Assembly: GCF_036010485.1 (NCBI RefSeq)
Contig: NZ_CP108568.1
Location: forward strand, 7,573,001-7,637,000
Length of the DNA stretch: 64,000 nt
Reading direction: 5' to 3'
DNA from: Streptomyces sp. NBC_01198
Lineage (GTDB): Bacteria > Actinomycetota > Actinomycetes > Streptomycetales > Streptomycetaceae
Both the position numbers and the translations under genes were made by a program. This document shows, piece after piece, positions 24,916 to 33,482 of the stretch. Below the pieces are notes generated by a model, which worked only from the letters and a program-made list of their open reading frames with translations, did not search any database and had not been told where the DNA came from. The number at the start of each line of letters is the position of its first letter. Position 1 is the stretch's first letter.

Positions 24916-24947
24916 AGGGCGCCCTCCGGAGGTCCGGAGGGCGCCCT
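24916..24947. terminator. Bidirectional hairpin terminator
   Basis: Inverted repeat with 15-bp arms (AGGGCGCCCTCCGGA and complement) and a GG loop, extended by flanking ACAG/CTGT bases. It lies between the convergent flavoprotein and His-rich peptide genes. Confidence 0.75.
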
Positions 24948-24964
24948 GTCAGTGGTGGTGCGGG

Positions 24965-25204
24965 TCAGCGGCCGTAGTGGTGGCGGTGGCCGGCGAAGCG
25001 GTGGTCGTGGCGGTGGTGGTTCCACCGGGCACTGTCGTGGTGGCGGTTGTGGTGGTGCGCGGAGCGGTGGTCGCTCCGGCTGTCACGGTGATGCGACGCG
25101 GACGCGGCGGCCACGGACGGCGCGGCCGCGGAGGCGACCGTCGCACCGCCCAGCACGGCGACGACTGCCACGCCGAGCGCGGCGGCAAAGCGGGAAACAC
25201 GCAT
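24965..25204 (-). CDS. Small secreted histidine-rich peptide
   Basis: A 79-residue protein. Residues 1-27 (MRVSRFAAALGVAVVAVLGG, then ATVASAA) form a clear Sec signal peptide with an Ala-x-Ala cleavage site. The mature ~52 residues are dominated by His, Arg, Ser and Asp, with clusters such as ASHHRDSRSD, SAHHHNRHHD and HHRHDHR. It has no cysteine and no recognisable domain. His clusters of this kind bind Zn, Ni or Cu, so it could be an extracellular metal scavenger or a cationic peptide. The ATG has AGGAG at 6 nt. It stands alone between terminators, and a short AATGA-CAC-TCATT palindrome lies 100 bp upstream. Confidence 0.75.
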   Translation of the reverse strand: MRVSRFAAALGVAVVAVLGGATVASAAAPSVAAASASHHRDSRSDHRSAHHHNRHHDSARWNHHRHDHRFAGHRHHYGR

Positions 25205-25523
25205 AGGGATCTCCTGTCGGAGCAGGCACCCGTTGGTGCCTGCAGGGGTCGAACAGGGCAACCGTCCCGCCCGGCGGCGGTCCCGACACCGAGGCACGCC
25301 CGTAATGACACTCATTGTGATGGGATGCGCGGATCTGTGGAACCGCGGCGTTAGGCGATCCGTGGACCGGACGCCGTGTTGCGGGCGGGCCTGGCGATCC
25401 AGGGCGCCCGCTGTGGGCCGGGGGCGGCGAAGCGCCGGCACGGTTGCGGCTCCCGGGTGACCGGTCCGTCTCTCGGATGCGCCGCGGGACCCTCGGTGGG
25501 TGCGGTGCGAAATGGTGGGGGCC
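25205..25523. promoter_or_regulatory. Divergent promoter region of His-rich peptide and FUSC genes
   Basis: A 319-bp gap. The one notable element is the palindrome AATGACACTCATT at 25304-25316, in a locally AT-richer patch and well placed to control the leftward His-rich peptide gene. The rest shows no gene or RNA that I can support. Confidence 0.45.
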
Positions 25524-27524
25524 ATGGTCAAACCCGCCGGTTCGAAGCTCGGTCGTCGCTGGGGATGGAGCACGGCAGCCGCGCGGGTGTCGCCGCCGGG
25601 ATGGCTGCTCGACGCGGTGCGGCCGCGGCCCGCGCGCGTTCCCTGGGCCGCCGTCGCACGAGCCGCTGTCGCGCTCGCGGCACCGCTGTCGGTGGGTCTG
25701 GCGGTCGGCCGCCCGGACTACGGCGCCCTGGTGGGCATCGGTGCCGTCTTCGCGGTGCTGTGCGACAGCGCGGACGCCTACCGGCTGCGGGTCCTGAACA
25801 TCGCGGTGCCGCAGCCGTTCGGCGCGGCCGGCGTCGCGCTGGGCATCCTGGTCCACGGCCGGGGCTGGGTGGCGGTCGTGACGCTGACTGTCCTCGCCCT
25901 CGTCTCGGGCATGATCTCGTCGATCGGCTCGGTGGCCTCCTACTGCGGGCTGCTCCTGCTGCTCAACGCGGTCCTGGGAGCAGGTGTCACCTTTCCCGAG
26001 CCCCACTGGACGGCGCCGCTGCTCTTCCCCCTCGGCGGTGCCCTCGTCCTCGCGCTGACGCTTACCGGCTGGCCGTTCCGGCGCGGCGCCCCGGAGCGCA
26101 ACGCGATCGCCGGGAGCTATCGCGCCGTGGCCGACCTGCTGGAGGCGGGCGACCCGGGCGACTACGACCTGCGGCGGCAGGCCGTCACGACGTCGATGAA
26201 CGAGGCCTACGACGGCATCCTGTCGCGCCGCACCCGTGACATCGGCACCCGCAGCCCGCGGCTGCGCCTGCTGGCTCAGCTCAATGCGGTCACCCCGCTG
26301 GTGGAGGCATCGGCGGCCGCGCGCCTGCCCGACCACGTAGCGGCCCCGGAGATCCCCGGCATGGTGCGGGAGCTGGCGCAGGCCGTCGCCGAGGGCAGGA
26401 CCGGCAGGCGCCCGCCGGAACCGCCGCCCGCCCGGACTCCCGCAGAACGTGCGCTCAACACCGCACTGCGCCACGCCGCCTCCGTGGTGAACGAGCGGGC
26501 GCCCGTCCTGGACAGCGTCGCCGACCTCCTCGGCAGACCCAACACCCTGCGGTTCCGGGCCCGCCGCGCCACCTTCGACGTCCTGCTCTCCACGGCCTCG
26601 TGGCGCTACGGGCTGCGCCTGGCCCTCTGCATCGGCATCGCCCAGGCCCTCGTGTCGGTCGCGGCGCTGCCCCGCTCGTACTGGATCGCCGTCACCGTCA
26701 CCTACGTGCTCAAGCCCGACTTCGGTTCGGTCTTCTCCAGGGCCGTCACACGGGCGATCGGCACGGTGGTGGGCTTGGTGGTCGCCGCCGCGATCGTGCC
26801 GAACATCGCGGAGGGCTGGGTGGACGTCCCGGTGATCGCGGTCCTGGCGGGGATCATCCCCGCGGCGTCGGTGAAGGGGTACGGCTTCCAGACCGCGTCG
26901 ATCACACCGGTGGTGCTGATGCTGACGGATCTGCTGAGCCACCAGGGCGTCCATCTGGTGCTCCCGCGCTTCGTCGACAGCTTGATCGGCTGCGCGATCG
27001 TCCTGGTCATGGGCTACCTGCTGTGGCCGGAGAGCTGGCACGCGCGTATCGGCGACCGGCTGGCCGACACCGTCGACGACGCGGCCGGCTACCTGGCGAG
27101 TGCCTTCGGGACCGCGGTGCTCAGCGACGAGGACGAGGCCGAACGGGCCAGGACGCGGCGGCGCGTCTACCGTGCCCTGTCCGTCGTCCGCTCCGAGTTC
27201 CAGCGGGCCCTGGCAGAACCGCCGCCGGCCGGCCCGCAGGCCGCCGCCTGGCTGCCGCTGGTCGTCGCCGTCGAGCGGATCGTCGATGCCACGACGGCGG
27301 CACGGATCCGGGTGAACTACGGAGCCGCGCCACCCGAGATGACGGAGGTGGCCGAGCTCCAGGAACGGCTTCGCCACCTCGCGCGCCGGGTGCGGACGCC
27401 ACGCGCCGAGGAGGTGACGGCGATCGGGAAGGGCGGCGGCGGAGGCACCCTCGCAGGCCTGCGGGACGAGGTCGAGGCGGCGTGCGCGATTGCCTCCACC
27501 GGGCCGAGCCGCCCTGGCGGCTGA
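25524..27524 (+). CDS. FUSC-family aromatic-acid-type membrane transporter
   Basis: A 666-residue inner-membrane protein with two hydrophobic blocks, residues about 45-195 and 365-515, each with five to six TM helices, separated and followed by cytosolic helical regions. This is the layout of the fusaric-acid-resistance/YccS superfamily. The second block (LRLALCIGIAQALVSVAALP, SYWIAVTVTYVLKPDFGSVF, RAIGTVVGLVVAAAIV) carries the family signature. Members export aromatic acids or related metabolites, and the substrate here is unknown. The ATG follows GGTGGGGG; in-frame ATG and GTG codons up to 8 codons earlier are alternatives. No HlyD-type partner gene is adjacent. Confidence 0.87.
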   Translation: MVKPAGSKLGRRWGWSTAAARVSPPGWLLDAVRPRPARVPWAAVARAAVALAAPLSVGLAVGRPDYGALVGIGAVFAVLCDSADAYRLRVLNIAVPQPFGAAGVALGILVHGRGWVAVVTLTVLALVSGMISSIGSVASYCGLLLLLNAVLGAGVTFPEPHWTAPLLFPLGGALVLALTLTGWPFRRGAPERNAIAGSYRAVADLLEAGDPGDYDLRRQAVTTSMNEAYDGILSRRTRDIGTRSPRLRLLAQLNAVTPLVEASAAARLPDHVAAPEIPGMVRELAQAVAEGRTGRRPPEPPPARTPAERALNTALRHAASVVNERAPVLDSVADLLGRPNTLRFRARRATFDVLLSTASWRYGLRLALCIGIAQALVSVAALPRSYWIAVTVTYVLKPDFGSVFSRAVTRAIGTVVGLVVAAAIVPNIAEGWVDVPVIAVLAGIIPAASVKGYGFQTASITPVVLMLTDLLSHQGVHLVLPRFVDSLIGCAIVLVMGYLLWPESWHARIGDRLADTVDDAAGYLASAFGTAVLSDEDEAERARTRRRVYRALSVVRSEFQRALAEPPPAGPQAAAWLPLVVAVERIVDATTAARIRVNYGAAPPEMTEVAELQERLRHLARRVRTPRAEEVTAIGKGGGGGTLAGLRDEVEAACAIASTGPSRPGG

Positions 27525-27566
27525 GGGACGACACGGTCCCTCCGCGTCCTCACGTGACGCCCGTCC

Positions 27567-28799
27567 TCACGTGGCGATGTGGTCCAGGGGGACTTCCGGG
27601 TCGGCGAGGACCGCCTCGTCGACGGCGGCGCCGGACTCGATGATCGAGCGGATCGGGTCCATCACGTCCCACACGTTGACGCCCATGCCCGCCAGCACAC
27701 GATCGCGGGACATCCAGAAGGCGACGAACTTCCGTTCTGCCTTCTCGCCGCGGAAGACGACGCGGTCGTAGCCGCCAGGCTCCGTGTGGCCCGTGTACTC
27801 CATGCCGAGGTCGTACTGATCGGTGAAGAAGTACGGCAGCTTGTCGTAGACGGAGTCCTGACCGAGCATGCTCAGCGCCGCGGTGTGCGGCTGGTTGAGG
27901 GCGTTGGCCCAGTGCTCGACACGGATACGCCGGCCGAGGCGCGGGTGGTAGGCGTTGGCGACGTCGCCTGCGGCGTAGACGTCGGCGGCCGAGGTCTGCA
28001 GGTGCGCGTCGGTGACGATGCCGTTGTCGACCTCCAGGCCTGCCTGCTGGGCGAGTTCGACGTTGGGCGTGATGCCGACACCGACGACGACGGCGTCCGC
28101 GTCGAGCCGGGTGCCGTCGGCGAGCTCGACGCCGTCCACCCGGCCCTGCGTTCCGGTGACGCGCTCCACCTGGGCGGAGTGGTGGAAACGGACACCGTGA
28201 TCGGCGTGGAGTCCGGCGAAGACCTCGGCGACCTCGCGTCCCAGCACCTTCACCAGCGGCAGCTCACCGTGGTCGATCAGGGTGACGTCCGCGCCGGCTG
28301 TCCTGGCCGCGGCGGCGGTCTCCAGACCGATCCACCCGCCGCCGACCACGACGATTCTGGCCCCTTCGACGAAGGCGGCCCTGAGGCGGTCGCTGTCGCC
28401 CACCCGGCGCAGATACAGCACGTTCTCGAGATCCGCTCCCGGGACCGGCAGCGGGCGCGGGGACGAGCCGGTGGCCAGCAGGAGTTTGGCGTACTGCAGG
28501 CGGCGGCCCCCGTCCAACTCCACCTCCCGGGCCTGCGGATCGACCACGCGCACCTGGGAGCCCAGCAGCAGGTCGACGTCGTGCTCCCGGTACCAGTCGT
28601 CGGGGTGGACGAAGATCGAATCACGCTCGTCCGTGCCCAGCAGGTATCCCTTGGACAGCGGCGGACGGATGTACGGCTTCTCCTCCTCGTCGCCGACAAC
28701 GAGGATCGGGCCGCCATGCCCGTTCTCCCGCAGCGCCTCGGCGGCCTTGCCCGCGGCCAGGCCGCCTCCCACGATCACGAACGTCTGCACAGAAGACAC
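27567..28799 (-). CDS. Ferredoxin/rubredoxin-reductase-like FAD oxidoreductase
   Basis: A 410-residue flavoprotein of the putidaredoxin-reductase type, which passes electrons from NAD(P)H to a ferredoxin for P450s or dioxygenases. The FAD site is FVIVGGGLAAGKAAEALR, the NADH site is RIVVVGGGWIGLETAAAA, the conserved KPYIRPPLSKGYL lies between, DVYAAGDVAN binds FAD, and the C-terminal reductase domain includes GYDRVVFRGE. I chose the GTG start because GAGGAA lies just upstream; an ATG four codons earlier has no ribosome site. No ferredoxin gene is next to it, so its partner, perhaps for the P450 at 10.6 kb, is encoded elsewhere or not obvious. Confidence 0.87.
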   Translation of the reverse strand: MSSVQTFVIVGGGLAAGKAAEALRENGHGGPILVVGDEEEKPYIRPPLSKGYLLGTDERDSIFVHPDDWYREHDVDLLLGSQVRVVDPQAREVELDGGRRLQYAKLLLATGSSPRPLPVPGADLENVLYLRRVGDSDRLRAAFVEGARIVVVGGGWIGLETAAAARTAGADVTLIDHGELPLVKVLGREVAEVFAGLHADHGVRFHHSAQVERVTGTQGRVDGVELADGTRLDADAVVVGVGITPNVELAQQAGLEVDNGIVTDAHLQTSAADVYAAGDVANAYHPRLGRRIRVEHWANALNQPHTAALSMLGQDSVYDKLPYFFTDQYDLGMEYTGHTEPGGYDRVVFRGEKAERKFVAFWMSRDRVLAGMGVNVWDVMDPIRSIIESGAAVDEAVLADPEVPLDHIAT

Positions 28800-29203
28800 G
28801 ATGTTCCTCATCTCAGATGACTGGTGGGATCCACGTGCGGGGGAGTCGCCCGCCGGTCCGCGCGACCGCGACCGTCAGCAAGGGGGCAGGTGAGGGGGAG
28901 GAGCCGAGGACTCGCGGCTCCGGGCGGTCGGCCCGGTGGGCCACCTCTTTTCGAACGTAACCTCCCCCCGCGGCGGGTGCAAAACAAGGCAGAGGGTGCC
29001 CGGCCCTCCGGCGGCGCGCCACTTGCCGGCTCCTACGTGGTTCCGGCCGGTGAGCGGGTCCGATGACGTGCGTCACAACATGACCGGCGGGTCATGTTGC
29101 CTGTTGCGCTCAACCTGACCCGGTGGTCATCTTGTTGCGCCGGCCACTGCCGACCGGGGCCCGCCCGCCGGGCTCCCGGTCCACGACATCCTTGGCGGAA
29201 GAC
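28800..29203. promoter_or_regulatory. Divergent promoter region with two TetR operators
   Basis: A 404-bp gap between the leftward reductase and rightward SDR genes. It contains two operator-like inverted repeats (annotated separately) within 130 bp of the SDR start. The left part, toward the reductase, shows nothing recognisable. Confidence 0.55.
29076..29134. promoter_or_regulatory. Tandem TetR operators upstream of the SDR gene
   Basis: Two 24-bp inverted repeats with 4-bp spacers. The first (29076-29099) has perfect 10-bp arms CAACATGACC and GGTCATGTTG. The second (29111-29134) has arms CAACCTGACC and GGTCATCTTG with two mismatches. Their centres are 35 bp apart. Both match the perfect palindrome in front of the downstream tetR gene, so this TetR most likely represses the SDR gene. 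Confidence 0.85.
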
Positions 29204-29941
29204 ATGAGCGGCACCCTGGAAGGGAAGGTCGTCCTGGTCACCGGCGCGTCGTCGGGCATCGGGCGGGCGACCGCGGTCGCCCTGGCGGAGGCGGGCGCCG
29301 TCGTCGCCGTCGGCGCCCGCCGGGCGGACCGGCTGAAGTCTCTGGCCGAGGACCACCAGGACCGGATGCTGGTTCTTGAGCTGGACCTCACCGACCAGCA
29401 GTCGGTGCGCGACGCGGTCGCGGCGACCGTCGAGCACTTCGGAGCCCTCGACATCCTGGTGAACAACGCGGGCGTCATGCTCAGCGGCCCGATCCTGGGC
29501 GCCGACACGGCGCAGTGGACGCGCATGGTGGAGACCAACCTGCTCGGGTCGATGTACGCCGTCCACGCCGCCCTGCCCCATCTGCTGGACCGCAAGGGTG
29601 CCGTGGTGCAGATCTCGTCGACCTCCGGGCGTACCGCGTCGGCCGCCGGCGCCGTCTACGGGGCCACCAAGTTCGGCGTCACCGCCTTCGCGGAGGCGCT
29701 GCGGCGGGAGGTCGCCACGCAGGGCGTACGCGTCATCGTCATCGAACCCGGATTCGTCGCGACCGAGCTGGCGAGCCACATCACCGACCCCGCGATCCAG
29801 GCCATGGCCAAGAGCATGGCCGACTCGATGCGGACCCTGCAGCCCGAGGACATCGCCGGCGCCGTCCGCTACGCCGTCACGCAGCCCGATCATGTCGCCG
29901 TCGACGAGATCCTTGTCCGGCCGACCGACCAGACACGCTGA
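29204..29941 (+). CDS. Short-chain dehydrogenase/reductase
   Basis: A 245-residue classical SDR. The NAD(P) site is VTGASSGIGRATAVALA, the structural NNAGV follows DILV, and the catalytic Ser-Tyr-Lys is seen in QISSTSG and YGATK. It resembles the clavulanate-dehydrogenase/YdfG-like NADP group. The start was placed at the ATG after GGCGGAAG; upstream in-frame sequence overlaps the operators. Three TetR-type operators in and around the gene, with a tetR gene immediately downstream on the same strand, indicate substrate-induced expression, for example against a reactive carbonyl. The natural substrate is unknown. Confidence 0.93.
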   Translation: MSGTLEGKVVLVTGASSGIGRATAVALAEAGAVVAVGARRADRLKSLAEDHQDRMLVLELDLTDQQSVRDAVAATVEHFGALDILVNNAGVMLSGPILGADTAQWTRMVETNLLGSMYAVHAALPHLLDRKGAVVQISSTSGRTASAAGAVYGATKFGVTAFAEALRREVATQGVRVIVIEPGFVATELASHITDPAIQAMAKSMADSMRTLQPEDIAGAVRYAVTQPDHVAVDEILVRPTDQTR

Positions 29942-29993
29942 GCTCACGAGCCCAGCGACCTCCCTTTGACCCTGCGTCCCGGCGCCTCCGTAG

Positions 29994-30019
29994 CCAACCT
30001 GACCGATCGGTCAGGTTGG
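29994..30019. promoter_or_regulatory. Perfect 26-bp operator in front of tetR
   Basis: Arms CCAACCTGACC and GGTCAGGTTGG flank GATC, giving a perfect palindrome throughout. It starts 53 bp after the SDR stop and ends 36 bp before the tetR start, and it shares CAACCTGACC-N4-GGTCAGGTTG with the two sites upstream of the SDR gene. Autoregulation is likely. Confidence 0.9.
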
Positions 30020-30055
30020 TGTTAGCCTGGCTCACCGGAAGCGGAGGAGCCAGGC

Positions 30056-30691
30056 ATGACAGAAGCGGTCACTCCCGGCCCCAGGGCGGACATGGTGCGC
30101 AACCGGCGCCTCCTGCTCGAAGCGGCGACCGCGGCGTTCGCCGAGCACGGGGTGGATGTGCCGATCGGCGAGATCGCCCAGCGCGCAGGCCTCGCCAAGG
30201 GCACCGTCTTCCGGCATTTCGCCTCGAAGGAGGATCTGCTCGCGGCGATCACCCTCCGGATGCTCGACCAGCTCCTCGATACGGCCGACCGGCTTGTCAC
30301 CGCGGATGACGCGGATGCGGCGCTGGAGGAGTTCATGGCCGACGGCGTCGAAGTGCTCGCCGCGGACCGTGCCTTCTGCGAGGTCATCGGGCGCCCGTCA
30401 CTGCAACACGTCGAGGTTCGGGATGCCATCGACCGCCTCTGCGACGCCGCCGAGGCGCTCACCGCCAGGGCGCGCGAGTCGGGCGCCGTCCGCGCCGACG
30501 TCACCGGAACCGACATCGTGCTGCTGCTCGGCGGCATCCAGCAGACGGCAGCGCCCGTACTCGGCGCGGATCCGCAGGCGTGGCGGCGCTTCCTCCAGCT
30601 GGCCCTCGACGGCCTGCGCGTCGTCGGCGGCCGCGAACTGCCGCATCCGCTCCCCGGCCGCCTCGACCTCGACCCCGCCGGACCGGCCTGA
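30056..30691 (+). CDS. TetR-family repressor of the SDR gene and itself
   Basis: A 211-residue TetR regulator. The HTH is at about residues 30-60 (DVPIGEIAQRAGLAKGTVFRHFASKEDLLAAI), and the C-terminal ligand domain is of the type with EVIGRPSLQHVEVRDAIDRL. The ATG has GGAGGAG at 7 nt. It lies 115 bp after the SDR gene, and its promoter holds a perfect 26-bp palindrome whose core recurs twice upstream of the SDR gene. This is strong evidence for a two-gene regulon controlled by this protein. The inducer is not predictable. Confidence 0.93.
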   Translation: MTEAVTPGPRADMVRNRRLLLEAATAAFAEHGVDVPIGEIAQRAGLAKGTVFRHFASKEDLLAAITLRMLDQLLDTADRLVTADDADAALEEFMADGVEVLAADRAFCEVIGRPSLQHVEVRDAIDRLCDAAEALTARARESGAVRADVTGTDIVLLLGGIQQTAAPVLGADPQAWRRFLQLALDGLRVVGGRELPHPLPGRLDLDPAGPA

Positions 30692-30719
30692 CCGGCGACG
30701 CAGCCCCGCGCCCGGCAGG

Positions 30720-31214
30720 TCAGGCCGGTGGCTCGTCCACGAAGAAACTGTCGTGGCGGACAAGGAAGTCCTTGAACTCCTCACCGCCGCGCTGCGCCAT
30801 CTCGGCCACCTGCTCGAAGTATTCCTCGCGCGGGGCTCCGGGCGAGAAGAGCAGCAGCATCGACGCCGGCTCATCGGACTCATTGTGAAAGGCGTGCAGA
30901 CCCCCGACCGGCACGTACAGGAAGTCGCCCGGCCCCGCGGCGATCCACTTCTCGCCGCCGAAGAGCTGCATCGTTCCCGACAGGATGAAGAAAGACTCCG
31001 AGATGGACCGGTGGAAATGGGTGCTCGGCCCCGGCGACCCGGGACCCATGTCGATCCGGTAAAGGCCGAACTCGCCTCCGGTCAAGGACTGGGTGGCGAG
31101 ATAGTGCGTCTCGTTGCCGGACTCCGCCGTGAGCTCGGCGGGCGTGTCGGCGGACCTGAACTTGGCGTTGACCTCGCCGTCTTCCGCGAGATAACGCGGC
31201 GGTGGGTAGGACAT
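30720..31214 (-). CDS. Cupin-domain protein
   Basis: A 164-residue single cupin. The first metal-binding motif is present as THFHRSISESFFILSGTM (His, His, Glu), and the second is seen as GDFLYVPVGGLHAFHNES, giving the third His. Such small beta-barrels act as isomerases, dioxygenases or storage-type proteins, and the sequence alone does not distinguish these. The ATG has GAGGAG at 6 nt. It converges on the tetR gene with a 28-bp gap and is divergent from a methyltransferase gene. No specific regulator site was seen. Confidence 0.88.
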   Translation of the reverse strand: MSYPPPRYLAEDGEVNAKFRSADTPAELTAESGNETHYLATQSLTGGEFGLYRIDMGPGSPGPSTHFHRSISESFFILSGTMQLFGGEKWIAAGPGDFLYVPVGGLHAFHNESDEPASMLLLFSPGAPREEYFEQVAEMAQRGGEEFKDFLVRHDSFFVDEPPA

Positions 31215-31433
31215 GAGCCATCTCCTCGGTATCGGGTAGGCGCATTTTCCCCCAGCGCCATCGTAAAGCGCGGGTCGGTGCTCCGCATGCACGGCCGGGC
31301 AGCGAGGGCGCGGGCGGGCGAGCATCGTGCGCGCCGGGCACACGGCCTACGCATGTGCTGACTACCCTTGGGTGACAGGTGCCTCCGCGCCGGACGGCGC
31401 GCTCATATGAGGCCGCCCCGGGAGTGCTCGGAA

Positions 31434-32207
31434 ATGACGCACATCGGAAATCACCGAACTCGACCGCCCGTGCCGCTGACCGACCGTGACCGGTCGGGGA
31501 GCTATGCGGTCAGCGCGGAATTCTACGACGTCCTGCAAGCCGACCAGGACGCGGAATGCGTGCGCCGCCTCTACGGCGAGGACGTGGAGGACGCCCGCCT
31601 CGGCGTGCTGGACGTCGGCGCAGGGACGGGACGGGTCACCCTGATGAGCCTGCTGGGGTCCCGGGTCTGCGTGCACGCCGTGGAGCCGGCCCGATCCATG
31701 CGCGCACCGCTGATGACCCGCCTGACATCCCTGCCGGCGGCCATGCGGGAGCGCGTCACCGTGCACCCGCGACCGCTCGACGAGACGGGACTGGACGAGG
31801 TCGCCGACGTGGCCATCTGCCACAACATGATCGCCTGCGTCCCGCCCGCCTCCCGTGACAGGCTGTGGCCGGCTGTCGCCGACGCCCTCGTACCCGGCGG
31901 CACGTTCCTGCTCCAACTCCCCCCGGCCGACCTGCCCGAGGGTGAGAGCACGCATGTCCTCACCAGCCAGCGGGTCGGCGAGCACGAGTACGGCGGGCGC
32001 GTGGTGACCTCGCCGGAGGCGGACCGGATCCGTACACGCTTCGACTACTGGGCGAGGGCCGAGGACGGTGTCCTCATCGAGAACAGCGAGACCTTCTGGA
32101 TGTGGCCCACCCCCCGCGCCGAGATGGCCGACGACCTGCGCGAGCACGGGTTCGTACCGCTCGCTGAGCGCGCCGACCCCGCGGTGCTGGCCCTCAGGAA
32201 CCGGTAG
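31434..32207 (+). CDS. Class I SAM-dependent methyltransferase
   Basis: A 257-residue methyltransferase with motif I VLDVGAGTGRVTLMSL, an acidic motif II (VHAVEPARSM) and a DVAICHNMIACVPP segment at motif IV, followed by GTFLLQLPPADLPEGE. These are typical of ubiquinone/menaquinone-type or natural-product methyltransferases. The N-terminal SYAVSAEFYDVLQ is characteristic of actinobacterial small-molecule methyltransferases. The ATG was chosen after CGGGAG. It is divergent from the cupin gene and is followed 49 bp later by a zinc alcohol dehydrogenase on the same strand. Substrate unknown. Confidence 0.87.
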   Translation: MTHIGNHRTRPPVPLTDRDRSGSYAVSAEFYDVLQADQDAECVRRLYGEDVEDARLGVLDVGAGTGRVTLMSLLGSRVCVHAVEPARSMRAPLMTRLTSLPAAMRERVTVHPRPLDETGLDEVADVAICHNMIACVPPASRDRLWPAVADALVPGGTFLLQLPPADLPEGESTHVLTSQRVGEHEYGGRVVTSPEADRIRTRFDYWARAEDGVLIENSETFWMWPTPRAEMADDLREHGFVPLAERADPAVLALRNR

Positions 32208-32256
32208 CGGCCCGGCCGCCCGGCCCCCTTAGGGTGCTGGCTGGGGTCGTGGAGCG

Positions 32257-33333
32257 ATGATCGGGGTGGCGGAGTTGCGGGCTGTGGTCTTCGAGGAGTT
32301 CGGGCGGCCGGCCGAGGTGCGGGAGGTGGCCGATCCGGTGCCGCCGGACGGCGGGGTGGTCGTGCGGGTCGGGGCCACCGGCCTGTGCCGCAGCGACTGG
32401 CACGGCTGGATGGGCCACGACGACGGCATCGCGCTGCCCCACGTGCCCGGACACGAACTGGCCGGCGAGGTGGTGGCAGTGGCAGCCGGGGTCACCGGCT
32501 GGCGGGCGGGCGACCGGGTCACCGTCCCCTTCGTCTGCGCCTGCGGGCGCTGCCCCGCCTGCGCGCGCGGTGACCAGCAGGTGTGCGAGCGCCAGCAGCA
32601 GCCCGGGTTCACCCACTGGGGATCCTTCGCCGAATACGTGGCCCTGCACGCGGCCGACACCAACCTGGTCGCGGTGCCCGAGGACATGTCGTACGTGGCA
32701 GCGGCCTCGCTCGGCTGCCGGTTCGCCACCGCCTATCGCGCGGTCGTCGCGCAGGGCCGCGTCCGGGCCGGCGAATGGGTGGCGGTGCACGGCTGCGGGG
32801 GAGTGGGGCTGTCCGCGGTGATGGTGGCGGTCGCGTGCGGGGCGCGGGTCGTCGCGGTCGATACGGCGCCGGGCGCGCTGGAGTCGGCCCGGCGGTTCGG
32901 TGCGGCGGCGTGCGTGGACCCGCGTGCGGCCGGCGGCGACACGGCCGGTGCGGTCCGCGCGGCGACCGGCGGCGGCGCGCACGTCTCGCTCGACGCGCTG
33001 GGCTCCGCGGCCACCCTGGCGGCCTCGGTGGCCGGGCTGCGGTCCCGCGGCCGGCACGTGCAGGTGGGGCTGCTGCCGGCGGGCGGCGTTCCGGTGCCGA
33101 TGGACCGGGTGGTCGCCCTGGAACTGGAACTCCTCGGCAGCCACGGCATGGCCGCCCACGCCTACCCCGAACTCATGCGCCAGCTCGCAGCGGGCACCCT
33201 GCGGCCCGATCTGCTGGTCGGCGACGTCATCGGTCTCGACGACGCACCGCACGCCCTGGCCGCGCTGAGCGACGGCTCGCCCGCCGGAGTCACGGTGATC
33301 GAACCCCGGCGACCGGCGGCCCGGCCCGCCTGA
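32257..33333 (+). CDS. Zinc-dependent alcohol dehydrogenase
   Basis: A 358-residue medium-chain dehydrogenase. Catalytic zinc ligands are in VGATGLCRSDWH and PHVPGHELAGEV. The structural zinc loop is CACGRCPACARGDQQVC with four cysteines, and the NAD site is VHGCGGVGLSAV. It oxidises alcohols or reduces aldehydes with NAD(P). The ATG lies in GGAGCGATG without a strong ribosome site, and a GTG 4 codons or TTG 7 codons further in are alternatives. It lies between a methyltransferase and an aldo-keto reductase, all rightward, which suggests a loosely grouped redox set. No specific substrate can be named. Confidence 0.9.
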   Translation: MIGVAELRAVVFEEFGRPAEVREVADPVPPDGGVVVRVGATGLCRSDWHGWMGHDDGIALPHVPGHELAGEVVAVAAGVTGWRAGDRVTVPFVCACGRCPACARGDQQVCERQQQPGFTHWGSFAEYVALHAADTNLVAVPEDMSYVAAASLGCRFATAYRAVVAQGRVRAGEWVAVHGCGGVGLSAVMVAVACGARVVAVDTAPGALESARRFGAAACVDPRAAGGDTAGAVRAATGGGAHVSLDALGSAATLAASVAGLRSRGRHVQVGLLPAGGVPVPMDRVVALELELLGSHGMAAHAYPELMRQLAAGTLRPDLLVGDVIGLDDAPHALAALSDGSPAGVTVIEPRRPAARPA

Positions 33334-33482
33334 CCCCACCGGCCCCGCGGGTTCGAGAGCGCCCGGTCACGGCATCCGAAAGTCGACCCGGCTCGCCGAT
33401 CGGCCCGCACCGGTAGCGCAGGGCGTCGGAGGTAGGTTTCTGAAGGATCAGAGGTTCGGTCGACGGAGGAAGGCAGAAGACA

